Source: Clostridia bacterium (GTDB lineage: Bacteria > Bacillota > Clostridia > Oscillospirales > CAG-272). Taken from it: a DNA stretch of 46,894 nt. The translations under genes and the position numbers were made by a program. This document shows positions 23,673-32,613 of this stretch, one piece after another; positions within the stretch are counted from its first letter, which is position 1; each line of letters opens with the position of its first letter. The DNA lies in contig JAFVQW010000045.1 of assembly GCA_017504605.1 (NCBI GenBank), forward strand, positions 1 through 46,894, written 5' to 3'. The notes under the pieces were generated by a model. It was not told the DNA's origin, searched no databases, and saw only the letters and a list, made by a program, of their open reading frames with translations.

Positions 23673-24904
23673 AGCAAATCAGCATAAGAATAAACAAGGA
23701 TAGCATACATGACACCCTCTTCTTCTTCCTTCTTGCACTATCCTTTTACTTTACGCGTAATACCATTTGTAACGTAATGATGGTGCTTTTCTTCGGATAT
23801 ACCGTTTACCGACAGGTTTTGAAGCGCCAAATGGCGTGGCCCTTCTATATAACCGGAATGGCCCTCTTCATTCTTTGGGGTGCTATTAATATATATCGGG
23901 GGGCGGTTATAAGCGCTACCGTCTCGCGTACGATGGTAATTTCCATAACGCTTAACCTTATGATGATTTACGCCATTGTGCAGTATATCAATATGAGGCA
24001 GGATATAAACAAGATTTTAAAGCTGACCGAGCTCGCCTTTTTGGCGACGGCTATAGTTACGTTTTTAAAATCGCTCGGAAGCATTTTTGAGGGGCGTCTT
24101 GGAAGATATACCGAGATGAATTCAAACATTCTCTCTATGCTTTGCGTTTACGGTCTTGTCCTTTGCTGGTATTTACACAAAAACAAGCTCATGAGGACGG
24201 GCGCTTTTGCGGTGAGATGTATTTTTTATCTTACGGCGACATTCCTTACCGGATCGAGAAAGGGTCTAATCGTCCTCGTTATTTGCATCGTTGCCATAAA
24301 TCTTTTTGTAAACATCAAGAAAATCTCTAAAAACGTCTTTATCGGTTTAATTCTCTTTGCAATAGTTTATATCCTCATTATGACGGTCGAGCCGTTTTAT
24401 AATATTCTCGGCACGAGAGTGGAGGACCTTATGGATCTCGTCCTCGAGGGCACTACCGACGACGACTCGCTCCTTGACAGACAGGAGCTCATTGATATAG
24501 GAATGAGATATATAAGGAAAAAGCCCTGGGTGGGCTACGGCTACGATTGCTTTAAGTTGGTTTCTGCCGAAAGCGGAAGCAACATGGCATCAAATGGCGA
24601 ATTCGGATATTATGCACACAACAATTACATCGAGCTTCTATTCAGCGGTGGTATTATAGGCTTTGTTTTGTACTATATACCGGTTTTATGGCTGTTGATT
24701 TCGCTGTTTAGGAAAAGAAAGCTCAATAAGTGCCTGCCGTATCTTCTCGCGATAGTGATTGCAAAGCTTGCAATTGAGTATTCCTACGTGTCCTATTACG
24801 TTCGCACCGATGCGTATATTATGGCGGTGATTTTAGGCTGCTTCTACGTGTGTGCGAAAAAGCGTAAAGAGATTAGAGAGTCGGAGGAGCTCGAAAATGA
24901 GTAA
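23669..24904 (+). CDS. Wzy-like O-antigen/capsule polymerase
   Basis: A 411-residue polytopic membrane protein with about ten to eleven hydrophobic segments. The large extracytoplasmic loop lies between residues ~240 and 330 and contains GYGYDCFKLV and YAHNNYIELLFSGGIIGF, the HNxxLE-like motif of the O-antigen ligase/polymerase superfamily. It would join lipid-linked repeat units on the outer face of the membrane after export by the Wzx-like protein encoded at 30162. No second member of the superfamily is present, so polymerase is preferred over ligase. Confidence 0.8.
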   Translation: MKQISIRINKDSIHDTLFFFLLALSFYFTRNTICNVMMVLFFGYTVYRQVLKRQMAWPFYITGMALFILWGAINIYRGAVISATVSRTMVISITLNLMMIYAIVQYINMRQDINKILKLTELAFLATAIVTFLKSLGSIFEGRLGRYTEMNSNILSMLCVYGLVLCWYLHKNKLMRTGAFAVRCIFYLTATFLTGSRKGLIVLVICIVAINLFVNIKKISKNVFIGLILFAIVYILIMTVEPFYNILGTRVEDLMDLVLEGTTDDDSLLDRQELIDIGMRYIRKKPWVGYGYDCFKLVSAESGSNMASNGEFGYYAHNNYIELLFSGGIIGFVLYYIPVLWLLISLFRKRKLNKCLPYLLAIVIAKLAIEYSYVSYYVRTDAYIMAVILGCFYVCAKKRKEIRESEELENE

Positions 24905-24929
24905 AAAGGTAGGCGAAAAGAAAAAATGA
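24897..24929 (+). CDS. Ten-codon coupling mini-ORF
   Basis: ATG at 24897 with GGAGGAG exactly 7 bases upstream encodes MSKKVGEKKK and stops. It overlaps the polymerase stop at one end. At the other its TGA overlaps the ATG of the next gene. The next gene has only a poor ribosome site of its own, so termination and restart through this mini-ORF would explain its translation. Probably a translational coupler rather than a functional peptide. Confidence 0.4.
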   Translation: MSKKVGEKKK

Positions 24930-25840
24930 GTTCTGTTTTAAAGCTTGTTAAAAACCCCGCGAAAATCGTATACATTTTTGACAAAGTTGGTATCAGCAGA
25001 TTAATTCCCGACAGGGCGTACCTAAAAATGAAATACAGAGCCTCGTTCGGGCGAAAATTAAATCTTAAAGACCCGAAAACCTACAACGAGAAGCTCCAGT
25101 GGCTGAAACTTTACGACAGATGCCCCGAGTATACCGATATAGTCGACAAATACGAGGTAAAGCGGATTGTCGCTGATATTATCGGCGAGGAATATATCAT
25201 TCCAACCCTCGGGGCATGGGAAAAAGCCGAGGATATTGATTTCGACGCGCTTCCCGAGAAATTTGTTCTCAAATGCACGCACGACTCGGGCGGACTTGTA
25301 ATTTGCCGAGACAAGGCAGAGCTGGATATAGAGGCGGCTCGCAAAAAATTAAAGAGGGCTCTAAAAAGGAATTTCTATCACCTCGGTCGTGAATGGCCAT
25401 ATAAAAACGTAAAGCCCCGGATTATTGCCGAGGAGTATATGGAGGACGAGGCGACGGGCGAGCTCCGTGATTATAAGTTCTTCTGCTTTGACGGTACGCC
25501 CCGTGCGCTTTTTATAGCTACCGAGAGGCAAAAGGCAGGCGAAGAGGTGAAGTTCGACTTCTTCGATATGGATTATACGCACCTACCCTTCCGTCACGGT
25601 CATCCCAACGCAGATACAATTCCTGAGAAGCCAAAGAATTTTGAGCTTATGAAGAGCCTCGCGGAGAAGCTCTCGGCGGGATTCCCTCAAGTGCGTGCCG
25701 ACTTTTATGAGGTCAACGGACGGGTGTATTTCGGAGAGCTTACCTTCTTCCATCACAACGGCTTTATGCCCTTTGACCCCGAGGAGTGGGATTACACCTT
25801 CGGTGAGTGGATAACGCTCCCGAAGAAGACCGAGAGATAA
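24926..25840 (+). CDS. TupA-like ATP-grasp protein (second copy)
   Basis: A 304-residue TupA-like ATP-grasp protein. It aligns by eye with the protein at 19656 across the whole length: LNLKDPKTYNEKLQWLKLYDR, KFVLKCTHDSGGLVICRDK, KPRIIAEEYMEDE, DYKFFCFDG and YFGELTFFHHNGFMPFDP. The two are paralogues but clearly diverged, which suggests two different acceptor or amino acid substrates. The ATG overlaps the TGA of a 10-codon mini-ORF. The 116-base gap after this gene has no strong promoter or terminator. Confidence 0.84.
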   Translation: MSSVLKLVKNPAKIVYIFDKVGISRLIPDRAYLKMKYRASFGRKLNLKDPKTYNEKLQWLKLYDRCPEYTDIVDKYEVKRIVADIIGEEYIIPTLGAWEKAEDIDFDALPEKFVLKCTHDSGGLVICRDKAELDIEAARKKLKRALKRNFYHLGREWPYKNVKPRIIAEEYMEDEATGELRDYKFFCFDGTPRALFIATERQKAGEEVKFDFFDMDYTHLPFRHGHPNADTIPEKPKNFELMKSLAEKLSAGFPQVRADFYEVNGRVYFGELTFFHHNGFMPFDPEEWDYTFGEWITLPKKTER

Positions 25841-25956
25841 ATCGGTTAGTATGATTTTTATATCAATTAGTTAACCAATGCTGTAATCAGTTGCCATGGA
25901 GAAGCACTCGTAGGGACTGCATGAATGCAAATTTATATTAAAAAACGGAGAATAAT

Positions 25957-27141
25957 ATGAAAATAGCAGTTGCAGGGACCGGCTACGTCGGTCTTTCTAT
26001 GGCGGTTCTGTTGGCGCAGAACAACGAGGTTACGGCTGTTGACATCATTCCCGGCAAGGTAGAGATGCTCAACAGAAGAAAATCCCCCATAATCGATAAG
26101 GAAATTGAGGAATATCTGGCAACGCGTGAGCTGAGGCTTACGGCTACGACCGACGGTGATTCGGCGTACCGAGATGCCGAGATGGTTATTATCTCGACTC
26201 CTACGAATTACGACCCCGGAAAAAACTATTTCGACACCTCGAGCGTAGAGTCGGTAATCAAGCAGGTAATTGAGGTAAATCCCGATGCCGTTATGATAGT
26301 TAAGTCTACAGTTCCCGTAGGCTTTACCGAGAAGGTAAGGGCAGAGCTTCGCTGTGACAATATCCTCTTTAGCCCGGAATTTTTGCGCGAGGGTAGAGCT
26401 CTATATGATAACCTCTACCCGAGCCGCATTATAGTTGGTGTTCCGGTGGGAAATAAGCGGCTCGAAAAGGCGGCACAGACCTTCGTTGATAAGCTTTGTG
26501 AGGGCGCGCTCAAGGAAAATATCGACGTGCGCTATATGAACCCGACGGAGGCCGAGGCGGTGAAGCTCTTTGCCAACACCTATCTCGCCCTGCGCGTGTC
26601 CTTCTTTAACGAGCTCGATACCTACGCCTCGGTGCGTGGGCTTGATACCAAATCCATTATAGAGGGTGTCGGACTCGACCCGAGAATAGGAAGTCACTAT
26701 AACAACCCCTCGTTTGGCTACGGCGGCTACTGTCTGCCGAAGGATACAAAGCAGCTTCTTGCCAACTATAACGACGTGCCGCAGAATATTATTTCTGCAA
26801 TCGTGGCCGCAAACAGCACGCGTAAGGATTTCATTGCCGACCAGATTATTGCGAAAAGCCCCAAAATTGTCGGCGTGTATCGTTTGACTATGAAGGCCGG
26901 CTCGGACAACTTCCGTCAGTCCTCGATTCAGGGGGTAATGAAGCGTATAAAGGCGAAGGGAATAGAGGTTGTTGTATATGAGCCTACTATGAAGGAAAAT
27001 CATTTCTTCAACAGCCGAGTAATTCGCGATTTAAATGAGTTTAAAAGAGTATCGGACGTTATTTTAGCCAACCGATACCACGACGATATATCCGACGTAA
27101 TGGATAAGGTATATACGAGAGATTTGTATTTCAGAGATTGA
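25957..27141 (+). CDS. ugd: UDP-glucose 6-dehydrogenase
   Basis: A 394-residue enzyme oxidising UDP-glucose to UDP-glucuronate with two NAD. It has the Rossmann site [29 protein letters not shown] and FSPEFLREG. The catalytic Cys is C259 in [13 protein letters not shown]. Length and motifs match the short E. coli-type Ugd. UDP-mannose or UDP-HexNAc dehydrogenase is less likely given the FSPEFLREG and PSFGYGGYC motifs. CGGAG precedes the ATG. With the 4-epimerase encoded at 32614 it supplies UDP-galacturonate. Confidence 0.92.
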   Translation: MKIAVAGTGYVGLSMAVLLAQNNEVTAVDIIPGKVEMLNRRKSPIIDKEIEEYLATRELRLTATTDGDSAYRDAEMVIISTPTNYDPGKNYFDTSSVESVIKQVIEVNPDAVMIVKSTVPVGFTEKVRAELRCDNILFSPEFLREGRALYDNLYPSRIIVGVPVGNKRLEKAAQTFVDKLCEGALKENIDVRYMNPTEAEAVKLFANTYLALRVSFFNELDTYASVRGLDTKSIIEGVGLDPRIGSHYNNPSFGYGGYCLPKDTKQLLANYNDVPQNIISAIVAANSTRKDFIADQIIAKSPKIVGVYRLTMKAGSDNFRQSSIQGVMKRIKAKGIEVVVYEPTMKENHFFNSRVIRDLNEFKRVSDVILANRYHDDISDVMDKVYTRDLYFRD

Positions 27142-27154
27142 CGGGGGATTTTTT

Positions 27155-28342
27155 ATGACCGCATATGAAGCGTTCGAATTAAAATATAAGAAAGAGCCCG
27201 CGTACACGGCGTTCACGCCCTATCGTGTGTGTCCGCTCGGAGCACACGTCGACCATCAGCTCGGGAAGATAACCGGATTTGCCATCGACAAGGGAATACA
27301 CATAGCCTTCGGGCCTAAGGAAAACGGCGTCGTGGAAATTCAGTCAATGCAGTTTGATAAGAGGGCGCAGTGGCACGTCAGTGCAACACCCGAAGCACGA
27401 GAGGGAGACTGGGCCGACCATCTTCGCGGGGCTACTATTGCGCTTAACAGGAGATATTCTCTTCGCCGAAGCCTCTCGGCCGTTATTAACGGCGAGCTGC
27501 CTATCGGAGGGCTCTCATCGTCGGCGGCGGTGATTATATCCTTTCTTTCTGCTCTTTGCAGGATAAACGGAATAAGCCTCTCGCCCGCCGAGCTTATCGA
27601 AATCTCGAAGGAGGCCGAAAACAAGTACGTCGGCGTTTCCTGCGGCAAGCTTGACCAGAGCTGTGAGGTATACTGCAAGCGTGATCATCTGCTTTATATG
27701 GATTTGCAAGACGACACCTGCGAGCTTATACCGCAGCGAAGCGATATGAAGCCCTATAAAATTGCCGTTATATTCAGCGGGCTTGAGCGCAGCCTTGCCG
27801 CCTCGGCATTCAATATGCGGGTGGACGAGTGCCGCTCCGCGGCCTATGCGCTTAAGGCCTTCGCGGGAATGGAGTACGGTAAATTCGAGAATACGAATTT
27901 AAGAGACGTGCCGCGGGCTATTTTCGATGAGTATGGCCGTGCACTTCCGTATAACTGGTATAAGCGCGCCGAGCACTGGTATTCCGAGATAGAGCGTGTT
28001 GAGCGCGGTGCTGACGCGTGGCGGCGCGGCGATATAGAGGAGTTCGGCAGGCTCGTATTTGAGAGCGGTCGTTCCTCGATTTACAGCTGGGAGACAGGCT
28101 CCCCCGAGCTTAAGACTATCTATGACATTATGACGCGCACCGACGGAATTTACGGCGGCAGATTTTCGGGTGCCGGCTTTAAGGGCTGCTGCGTTGCTCT
28201 TATTGACCCCGCGTACGCCGAGAGCATAGAGGAAAAAATACGAACTGAATATATAGCTAAATTTCCGCACCTTGCCGAGAGGTTCCTTTTCAGCGTATCC
28301 TCGAGTGCCGACGGAGTTAAGCTTAATATGGGGGAGATATAA
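27155..28342 (+). CDS. GHMP sugar kinase, galacturonokinase-like
   Basis: A 395-residue GHMP-family kinase. The sugar-binding signature is YRVCPLGAHVDHQLGK where galactokinase has GRxNLIGEHTDY. His and Asp are kept but Glu is Ala. The same PLGAHxDHQ form is what I recall from plant galacturonokinase. The phosphate loop is PIGGLSSSAAVIISF, KLDQSCEVYC holds the catalytic Asp region, and the C-terminal GHMP motif is RFSGAGFKGCC. It would phosphorylate a sugar, possibly galacturonate, at C1. The nucleotidyltransferase gene starts 1 base after its stop, forming a kinase/pyrophosphorylase salvage pair. Confidence 0.75.
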   Translation: MTAYEAFELKYKKEPAYTAFTPYRVCPLGAHVDHQLGKITGFAIDKGIHIAFGPKENGVVEIQSMQFDKRAQWHVSATPEAREGDWADHLRGATIALNRRYSLRRSLSAVINGELPIGGLSSSAAVIISFLSALCRINGISLSPAELIEISKEAENKYVGVSCGKLDQSCEVYCKRDHLLYMDLQDDTCELIPQRSDMKPYKIAVIFSGLERSLAASAFNMRVDECRSAAYALKAFAGMEYGKFENTNLRDVPRAIFDEYGRALPYNWYKRAEHWYSEIERVERGADAWRRGDIEEFGRLVFESGRSSIYSWETGSPELKTIYDIMTRTDGIYGGRFSGAGFKGCCVALIDPAYAESIEEKIRTEYIAKFPHLAERFLFSVSSSADGVKLNMGEI

Positions 28343-28343
28343 A

Positions 28344-29081
28344 ATGAAATGCCTGATTTTGGCGGCGGGATATGCGACGCGCCTCTACCCGCTTACCGAG
28401 AATTTTCCGAAGCCTCTTCTCGAGGTGCAGGGGAAGACTATTCTCGACCATCTTATAGACGATATTGACACGCTCGGCGAGGTCGACGAGTACGTAGTAA
28501 TTTCAAATCACAGGTTTGCCCGTCATTTTTCGGAGTGGGCGGGAAAAAGAAAAGAAAAAATCACCGTCGTTGACGACGGTACCGAGACGAATGAGACACG
28601 CCTCGGCGCCGTTCGCGATATAAAGTTCGCTATTGATACACTCGGCATTGACGACGATGCGCTTGTGATAGCGGGCGACAATCTTCTTGATTTCAGCCTC
28701 ACGCGCTTTATCACTTACGCAAAGGAGATGCGCGCCTCGGCGGTTATGCGCTATTTTGAGGCTGAGGCGGCGCGCCTTAGAAAGAGCGGAGTGCTCACTG
28801 TGGACGGTGACGGACGGGTTCTCGAAATGCAGGAAAAGCCCGAGAGTCCGCGCTCTAACTGGTGCTGTCCGCCGTTCTACTACTACACGCGCGACGACCT
28901 TCTGAAAATCGGCGAGGCGCTCGCGGACGGCTGCGGCGCCGATGCGCCGGGGAGCTATGTGGCGTGGCTGTGTTTGCGAAGCACCGTATACGCTATGGAA
29001 ATGCCCGGCAGACGCTACGATATAGGAAATCTTGAAAGCCTTGAGGCGGTAAAGCGAGATTATCGAGGAATAACCGTGTGA
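28344..29081 (+). CDS. Sugar-1-phosphate nucleotidyltransferase
   Basis: A 245-residue nucleotidyltransferase with the pyrophosphorylase loop LAAGYATRLYPLTENFPKPLLEV, the metal-binding AGDNLLDF, LEMQEKPESP, and the C-terminal RYDIGNLESL. It lacks left-handed beta-helix repeats and is at the short end of the family. The ATG at 28344 has GGGGGAG upstream, inside the end of the kinase gene. Upstream in-frame codons lie within the kinase. Placed directly after the galacturonokinase-like gene, it probably turns that product into an NDP-sugar. The nucleotide cannot be told from sequence. Confidence 0.86.
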   Translation: MKCLILAAGYATRLYPLTENFPKPLLEVQGKTILDHLIDDIDTLGEVDEYVVISNHRFARHFSEWAGKRKEKITVVDDGTETNETRLGAVRDIKFAIDTLGIDDDALVIAGDNLLDFSLTRFITYAKEMRASAVMRYFEAEAARLRKSGVLTVDGDGRVLEMQEKPESPRSNWCCPPFYYYTRDDLLKIGEALADGCGADAPGSYVAWLCLRSTVYAMEMPGRRYDIGNLESLEAVKRDYRGITV

Positions 29082-29110
29082 CACTTCACAAAACAGAAGG
29101 AGGAGCATTT

Positions 29111-30172
29111 ATGAAATGCGGTATCGTTACTGTATATAACAGCGAAAACTGCGGCAGCTTCTTACAGGCCTACGCTCTGTCGCGTGCTCTTGAAAACGAG
29201 GGGCACGAGGCGGTTTTTGTGCGCCAGGCCTTCGGCGATCACTCTGCGTCGCGCAGTAATTATTTTAAGCAGATTGTGAAAACCATGTTAAAGGGCAGGC
29301 TTTCAGCCGCCAAACGCTTGGCGAAAAGACGAGCGGTGTACAAGGACGCCTGCGAGCGTCACTTTAATATCGTCCCGCAGAGCGAGCATCTCCCCGCGTA
29401 TATTCTCGGCAGTGACGTTATATGGGACGTAACAGTGCCGTTCTTCAAAAATCATATCCCCTTCTTCTTCGGTACGCAGTTTCGCGGTGCGCGCGTGATT
29501 TCATACGCTCCCGCAGTTGGCTTCGCAAAGGAAAAGGACATTTCGGCGTGCCCCGAAATTCAAGCGGCACTTAACAGTATGCACGCGGTAAGCGTCAGGG
29601 ACGATATATCGCGTGAGCTCCTTGGACCACTGTGTGAGAAGAAAATAGAAAAAGTCTGCGACCCGACCTATCTTGTTAATAGGGAGGTCTACGATGAAAT
29701 TGCGGCACCGTGTGAGCTTGATAATTTTATATTCCTCTACTATTACGGCAATATGACGGATAGTGACAGGGAGGCTCTCCTGTCACTCGCAAAAAGCGAG
29801 GGCCTGACAATCGTTACCTTCGGCAATTTTAACCCCTGGTGCGATATGAGCCTCGCATACGACCCGCTTCTTTTTCTCTCGCTTTACAAAAAAGCAAAAT
29901 ATATAGTCACGAATACCTTTCACGGAACTGTTTTTGCGACCATATATGAGAAGAGGTTTGCGATAATTAAAAACGAGATACCTAAGGTTATTGACGTGCT
30001 TAGACTTTGCGCCCTGTCAGATAAAATGACTTCGTGCGCAGATGACATTTCGAGAATTCTCCATTCGCATTTTGATTATGAAACCACGAGAGGGAACATT
30101 TCTGCGGAGCGCGAGCGAAGCCTCGATTATCTCAGGGGAGCTCTCTTGGAAAGAGGTGAAAATGAAGAATAG
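29111..30172 (+). CDS. Polysaccharide pyruvyl transferase family protein
   Basis: A 353-residue member of the CsaB/PssM pyruvyltransferase family, which moves pyruvate from phosphoenolpyruvate to sugar hydroxyls as a ketal. It has GIVTVYNSENCGSFLQAYAL at the N-terminus, YILGSDVIWD, ARVISYAPAVGF, SVRDDIS, VCDPTYLV, and the C-terminal YIVTNTFHGTVFATI with the key His. AAGGAGGAG precedes the ATG at 29111. It overlaps the flippase gene by 11 bases. It would add a negative charge to the polymer. An enolpyruvyl rather than ketal product is an alternative discussed in the findings. Confidence 0.85.
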   Translation: MKCGIVTVYNSENCGSFLQAYALSRALENEGHEAVFVRQAFGDHSASRSNYFKQIVKTMLKGRLSAAKRLAKRRAVYKDACERHFNIVPQSEHLPAYILGSDVIWDVTVPFFKNHIPFFFGTQFRGARVISYAPAVGFAKEKDISACPEIQAALNSMHAVSVRDDISRELLGPLCEKKIEKVCDPTYLVNREVYDEIAAPCELDNFIFLYYYGNMTDSDREALLSLAKSEGLTIVTFGNFNPWCDMSLAYDPLLFLSLYKKAKYIVTNTFHGTVFATIYEKRFAIIKNEIPKVIDVLRLCALSDKMTSCADDISRILHSHFDYETTRGNISAERERSLDYLRGALLERGENEE

Positions 30173-31673
30173 TTCTCGTTCGGGTGCTGTAAAGAAAAAC
30201 TTCGTCACGGGCTTTTTGCATGAGCTGATAATCATTGTATTCGGACTTTTAGTCCCGAGAATAACTCTGTCCTATTTTGGCTCTGCCTACAACGGCCTAT
30301 TGAACTCGGTAACGCAGTTTCTCGCATTTTCCGTCGTTCTGCGCTCGGGCCTCGGAGTTGTGACGAATGCCGCACTCTTTAAGCCGATTGCCGAGGGCGA
30401 TAAGGACGCCGTCAGCGGAATCATGGTAGCGACCGACAGATTTATGAGAAAGGTCGGCTGGCTCCTTGCGGCGATTATAGTCGGCTTTGCACTTCTTTAT
30501 CCGCTGCTCGTTCTTGACGAGTTTGACTATCTTTTCTCGCTCTCGCTTATTTTGATTATCGGTGCCGCCTCCTGGGTCGAGAATATGTTCTCGATAAAAT
30601 ACAAGATTTTGCTCCAGGCAGACCAGAAATATTACATTGTGACCGTAGTTACCATAGTTGCCTACGTTCTATCGAATCTTTTTGCAATAGCTTTGATGGT
30701 GCTCGGCTTCGGAATACATATCGTGAGAGCGGGTATGCTTCTCGGTCTTATGACTACGCCGTTTATGCTTAAGATATACGTTGACAGGCATTACGATATA
30801 GATTGGCGGCACGAGGAAAACAAGGTCGCCATTAAGTCGCGCTGGGATGCCTTCGCACAACAGATTGCCACCGTCGCAAACAATAACGTCTCTACTATAC
30901 TTATGACCTTCCTGTTTCCCCTCCGGGAAATATCGGTCTATACCGTCTATCATATGGTAGTAAAGAATATTAACCAGCTTATCACGACCTCGTTTGTGGG
31001 CTTTCGCTCCACCTTTGGAGATATGTATGCGAGGGGAGAGATGGAGCACCTGCGCAAGCGCTTTCACGACGTAGAGTGGTTGATTTTTGCCGGAGGAGCT
31101 GTGCTTTACAGCATTACGGGAATTCTTTTGACACCGTTCGTTCTCGTATACACGAGCGGCATTACAGACGCCGAGTATAACCGATTTTGGTTTGGTCTTC
31201 TGATGACGGCATCCTGCTACGTTTATATAACCCGCCTACCCTATCAGCTTATAGCAGAGGCAGTCGGTAAATTTAAAGAGACACGCAACAGCGCGCTTTT
31301 TGAGATTATTTTAAATATTATAGTTTCTCTTATATGCGTGCCCTTTATGGGGCTTAACGGTATAGTGGTTGGAACACTCGTTGGCGGTGCCGTCCGTACG
31401 GCAAATCTCATTTGGGTGTGCAACAGACGAATACTCGGTATATCACTGTGGCCGGTCATAAAGAACTATATCGTTTATTTCGGCGCGAGCGCCGCGGTGG
31501 TTATCTTCGTCTCGGAGGTTATAGGAATACACTGCGCGAGCTTTGGCTCCTGGGTGCTTCAGGCAATTCCCGTCGCTGTTGCGGTGTCGCTTACGGTTGT
31601 GTTGGTTGGGCTAATATTTAACCGAAGACAGCTTGTAAGCGTTTGCAAGTATCTGTTAAAGAAAAAAAGATAG
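30162..31673 (+). CDS. Wzx-like polysaccharide flippase
   Basis: A 503-residue MOP-superfamily transporter with about 12 to 14 hydrophobic segments. The start is typical (FVTGFLHELIIIVFGLLVPRITLSYFGSAYNGLLNSVTQF), as are the central WRHEENKVAIKSRWDAFAQQI region and the C-terminal helix pairs. It moves lipid-linked repeat units across the membrane. AGAGGTG precedes the ATG at 30162, and a longer reading from 30042 would sit wholly inside the pyruvyltransferase gene and is rejected. Confidence 0.88.
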   Translation: MKNSSRSGAVKKNFVTGFLHELIIIVFGLLVPRITLSYFGSAYNGLLNSVTQFLAFSVVLRSGLGVVTNAALFKPIAEGDKDAVSGIMVATDRFMRKVGWLLAAIIVGFALLYPLLVLDEFDYLFSLSLILIIGAASWVENMFSIKYKILLQADQKYYIVTVVTIVAYVLSNLFAIALMVLGFGIHIVRAGMLLGLMTTPFMLKIYVDRHYDIDWRHEENKVAIKSRWDAFAQQIATVANNNVSTILMTFLFPLREISVYTVYHMVVKNINQLITTSFVGFRSTFGDMYARGEMEHLRKRFHDVEWLIFAGGAVLYSITGILLTPFVLVYTSGITDAEYNRFWFGLLMTASCYVYITRLPYQLIAEAVGKFKETRNSALFEIILNIIVSLICVPFMGLNGIVVGTLVGGAVRTANLIWVCNRRILGISLWPVIKNYIVYFGASAAVVIFVSEVIGIHCASFGSWVLQAIPVAVAVSLTVVLVGLIFNRRQLVSVCKYLLKKKR

Positions 31674-31699
31674 GTTATTTTAGTTTGGGGGTTATAAGC

Positions 31700-32578
31700 G
31701 TGGTCGTTGAGAAAAACGCGAACCTTGGTGTCAGGACGACAATGAAAATCGGGGGATATGCCGAGTCACTGTATATACCCGAAACCGAGGAAGAGCTGAT
31801 AGATATTACGAGTAAAACATATGACGAGCATGGCCGGGTGCTGATTTTATCGGGAGGATCTAACCTTTTGATAAATGACGAGCACCGCTTTGAAGAGGTT
31901 ATTTATATGGGCTCGGCTTGTCCTGAGATGATAGCGCTCGGCGACGGATGCTTTTACATTGGAGCATCAAATAGAATTCAAGCGGTAATTTCATTTGTAA
32001 ATGATAATGGGTTCGGAGGCTTCGAGGGCCTCGTGGGTCTTCCTGCGATGTTTGGCGGAATTATTTATATGAATGCGGGGCTCGGTGGAGCGCAAAAGCC
32101 TTTGTTTACAATTGGAGATTTTGTGGAGCGCGTGCGTGCATATGACTTAGCAAAAAAGACCGTAGTCGAGTTATCGCGCGAGGAGTGCGAGTTCTCTCAT
32201 CGAAGCTCGGCCTTCCACCGTCATCCATACGTTATACTCGGTGCCGTTATACGCTGTCCCGAGCGCACGCCCGAGCATTCTAATGAAATAAAGGAGGCAA
32301 GAAAAAAGTATTGCCGTGAGAACTTTGAGTATGGAAAGGGCTGCTTCGGTACATGCTTTTCGAGGGCAAGCTACAAAATTCTGAAAATAGTGTCCATACA
32401 CGATAAAATATGGCGCCTTGGCGGCGGTAGAGTCACATTCGGCAAAAACAATAAAAATTGGATTGTAAATCACGGTGGTGGAAGGTACAAGGATGCTCGT
32501 CGTATTATAAACGCCTGCATCCGCGCGCACAAGTTGTGCCGTAAAGAGGTAAGGTGCGAGGTCATAATTTGGGAATGA
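31700..32578 (+). CDS. MurB-like FAD oxidoreductase, divergent paralogue
   Basis: A 292-residue protein of the UDP-N-acetylenolpyruvoylglucosamine reductase fold. FAD-domain motifs are clear: VILSGGSNLLINDE (LSGGSNLL) and GLVGLPAMFGGIIYMNAGLGG. The C-terminal substrate domain has FGKGCFGTCFSRAS where housekeeping MurB has a G-S-x-F-K-N-P motif. The catalytic Ser position therefore appears as Thr (or the next Cys) and the KNP is lost. The final Glu region is CEVIIWE. GTG at 31700 with GGGGG upstream avoids a 31-base overlap with the flippase. A specialised reductase for an enolpyruvyl sugar of the polymer is inferred. A housekeeping murB role is less likely. Confidence 0.78.
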   Translation: MVVEKNANLGVRTTMKIGGYAESLYIPETEEELIDITSKTYDEHGRVLILSGGSNLLINDEHRFEEVIYMGSACPEMIALGDGCFYIGASNRIQAVISFVNDNGFGGFEGLVGLPAMFGGIIYMNAGLGGAQKPLFTIGDFVERVRAYDLAKKTVVELSREECEFSHRSSAFHRHPYVILGAVIRCPERTPEHSNEIKEARKKYCRENFEYGKGCFGTCFSRASYKILKIVSIHDKIWRLGGGRVTFGKNNKNWIVNHGGGRYKDARRIINACIRAHKLCRKEVRCEVIIWE

Positions 32579-32613
32579 GCCTATTCGGAAAGTAAAATGA
32601 AAAGGAAATACCT

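Noticed and set aside
25841..25956. Possible internal promoter before ugd
   Set aside because: Only a poor TGTAAT-like -10 box without a matching -35; read-through from the main promoter is sufficient.
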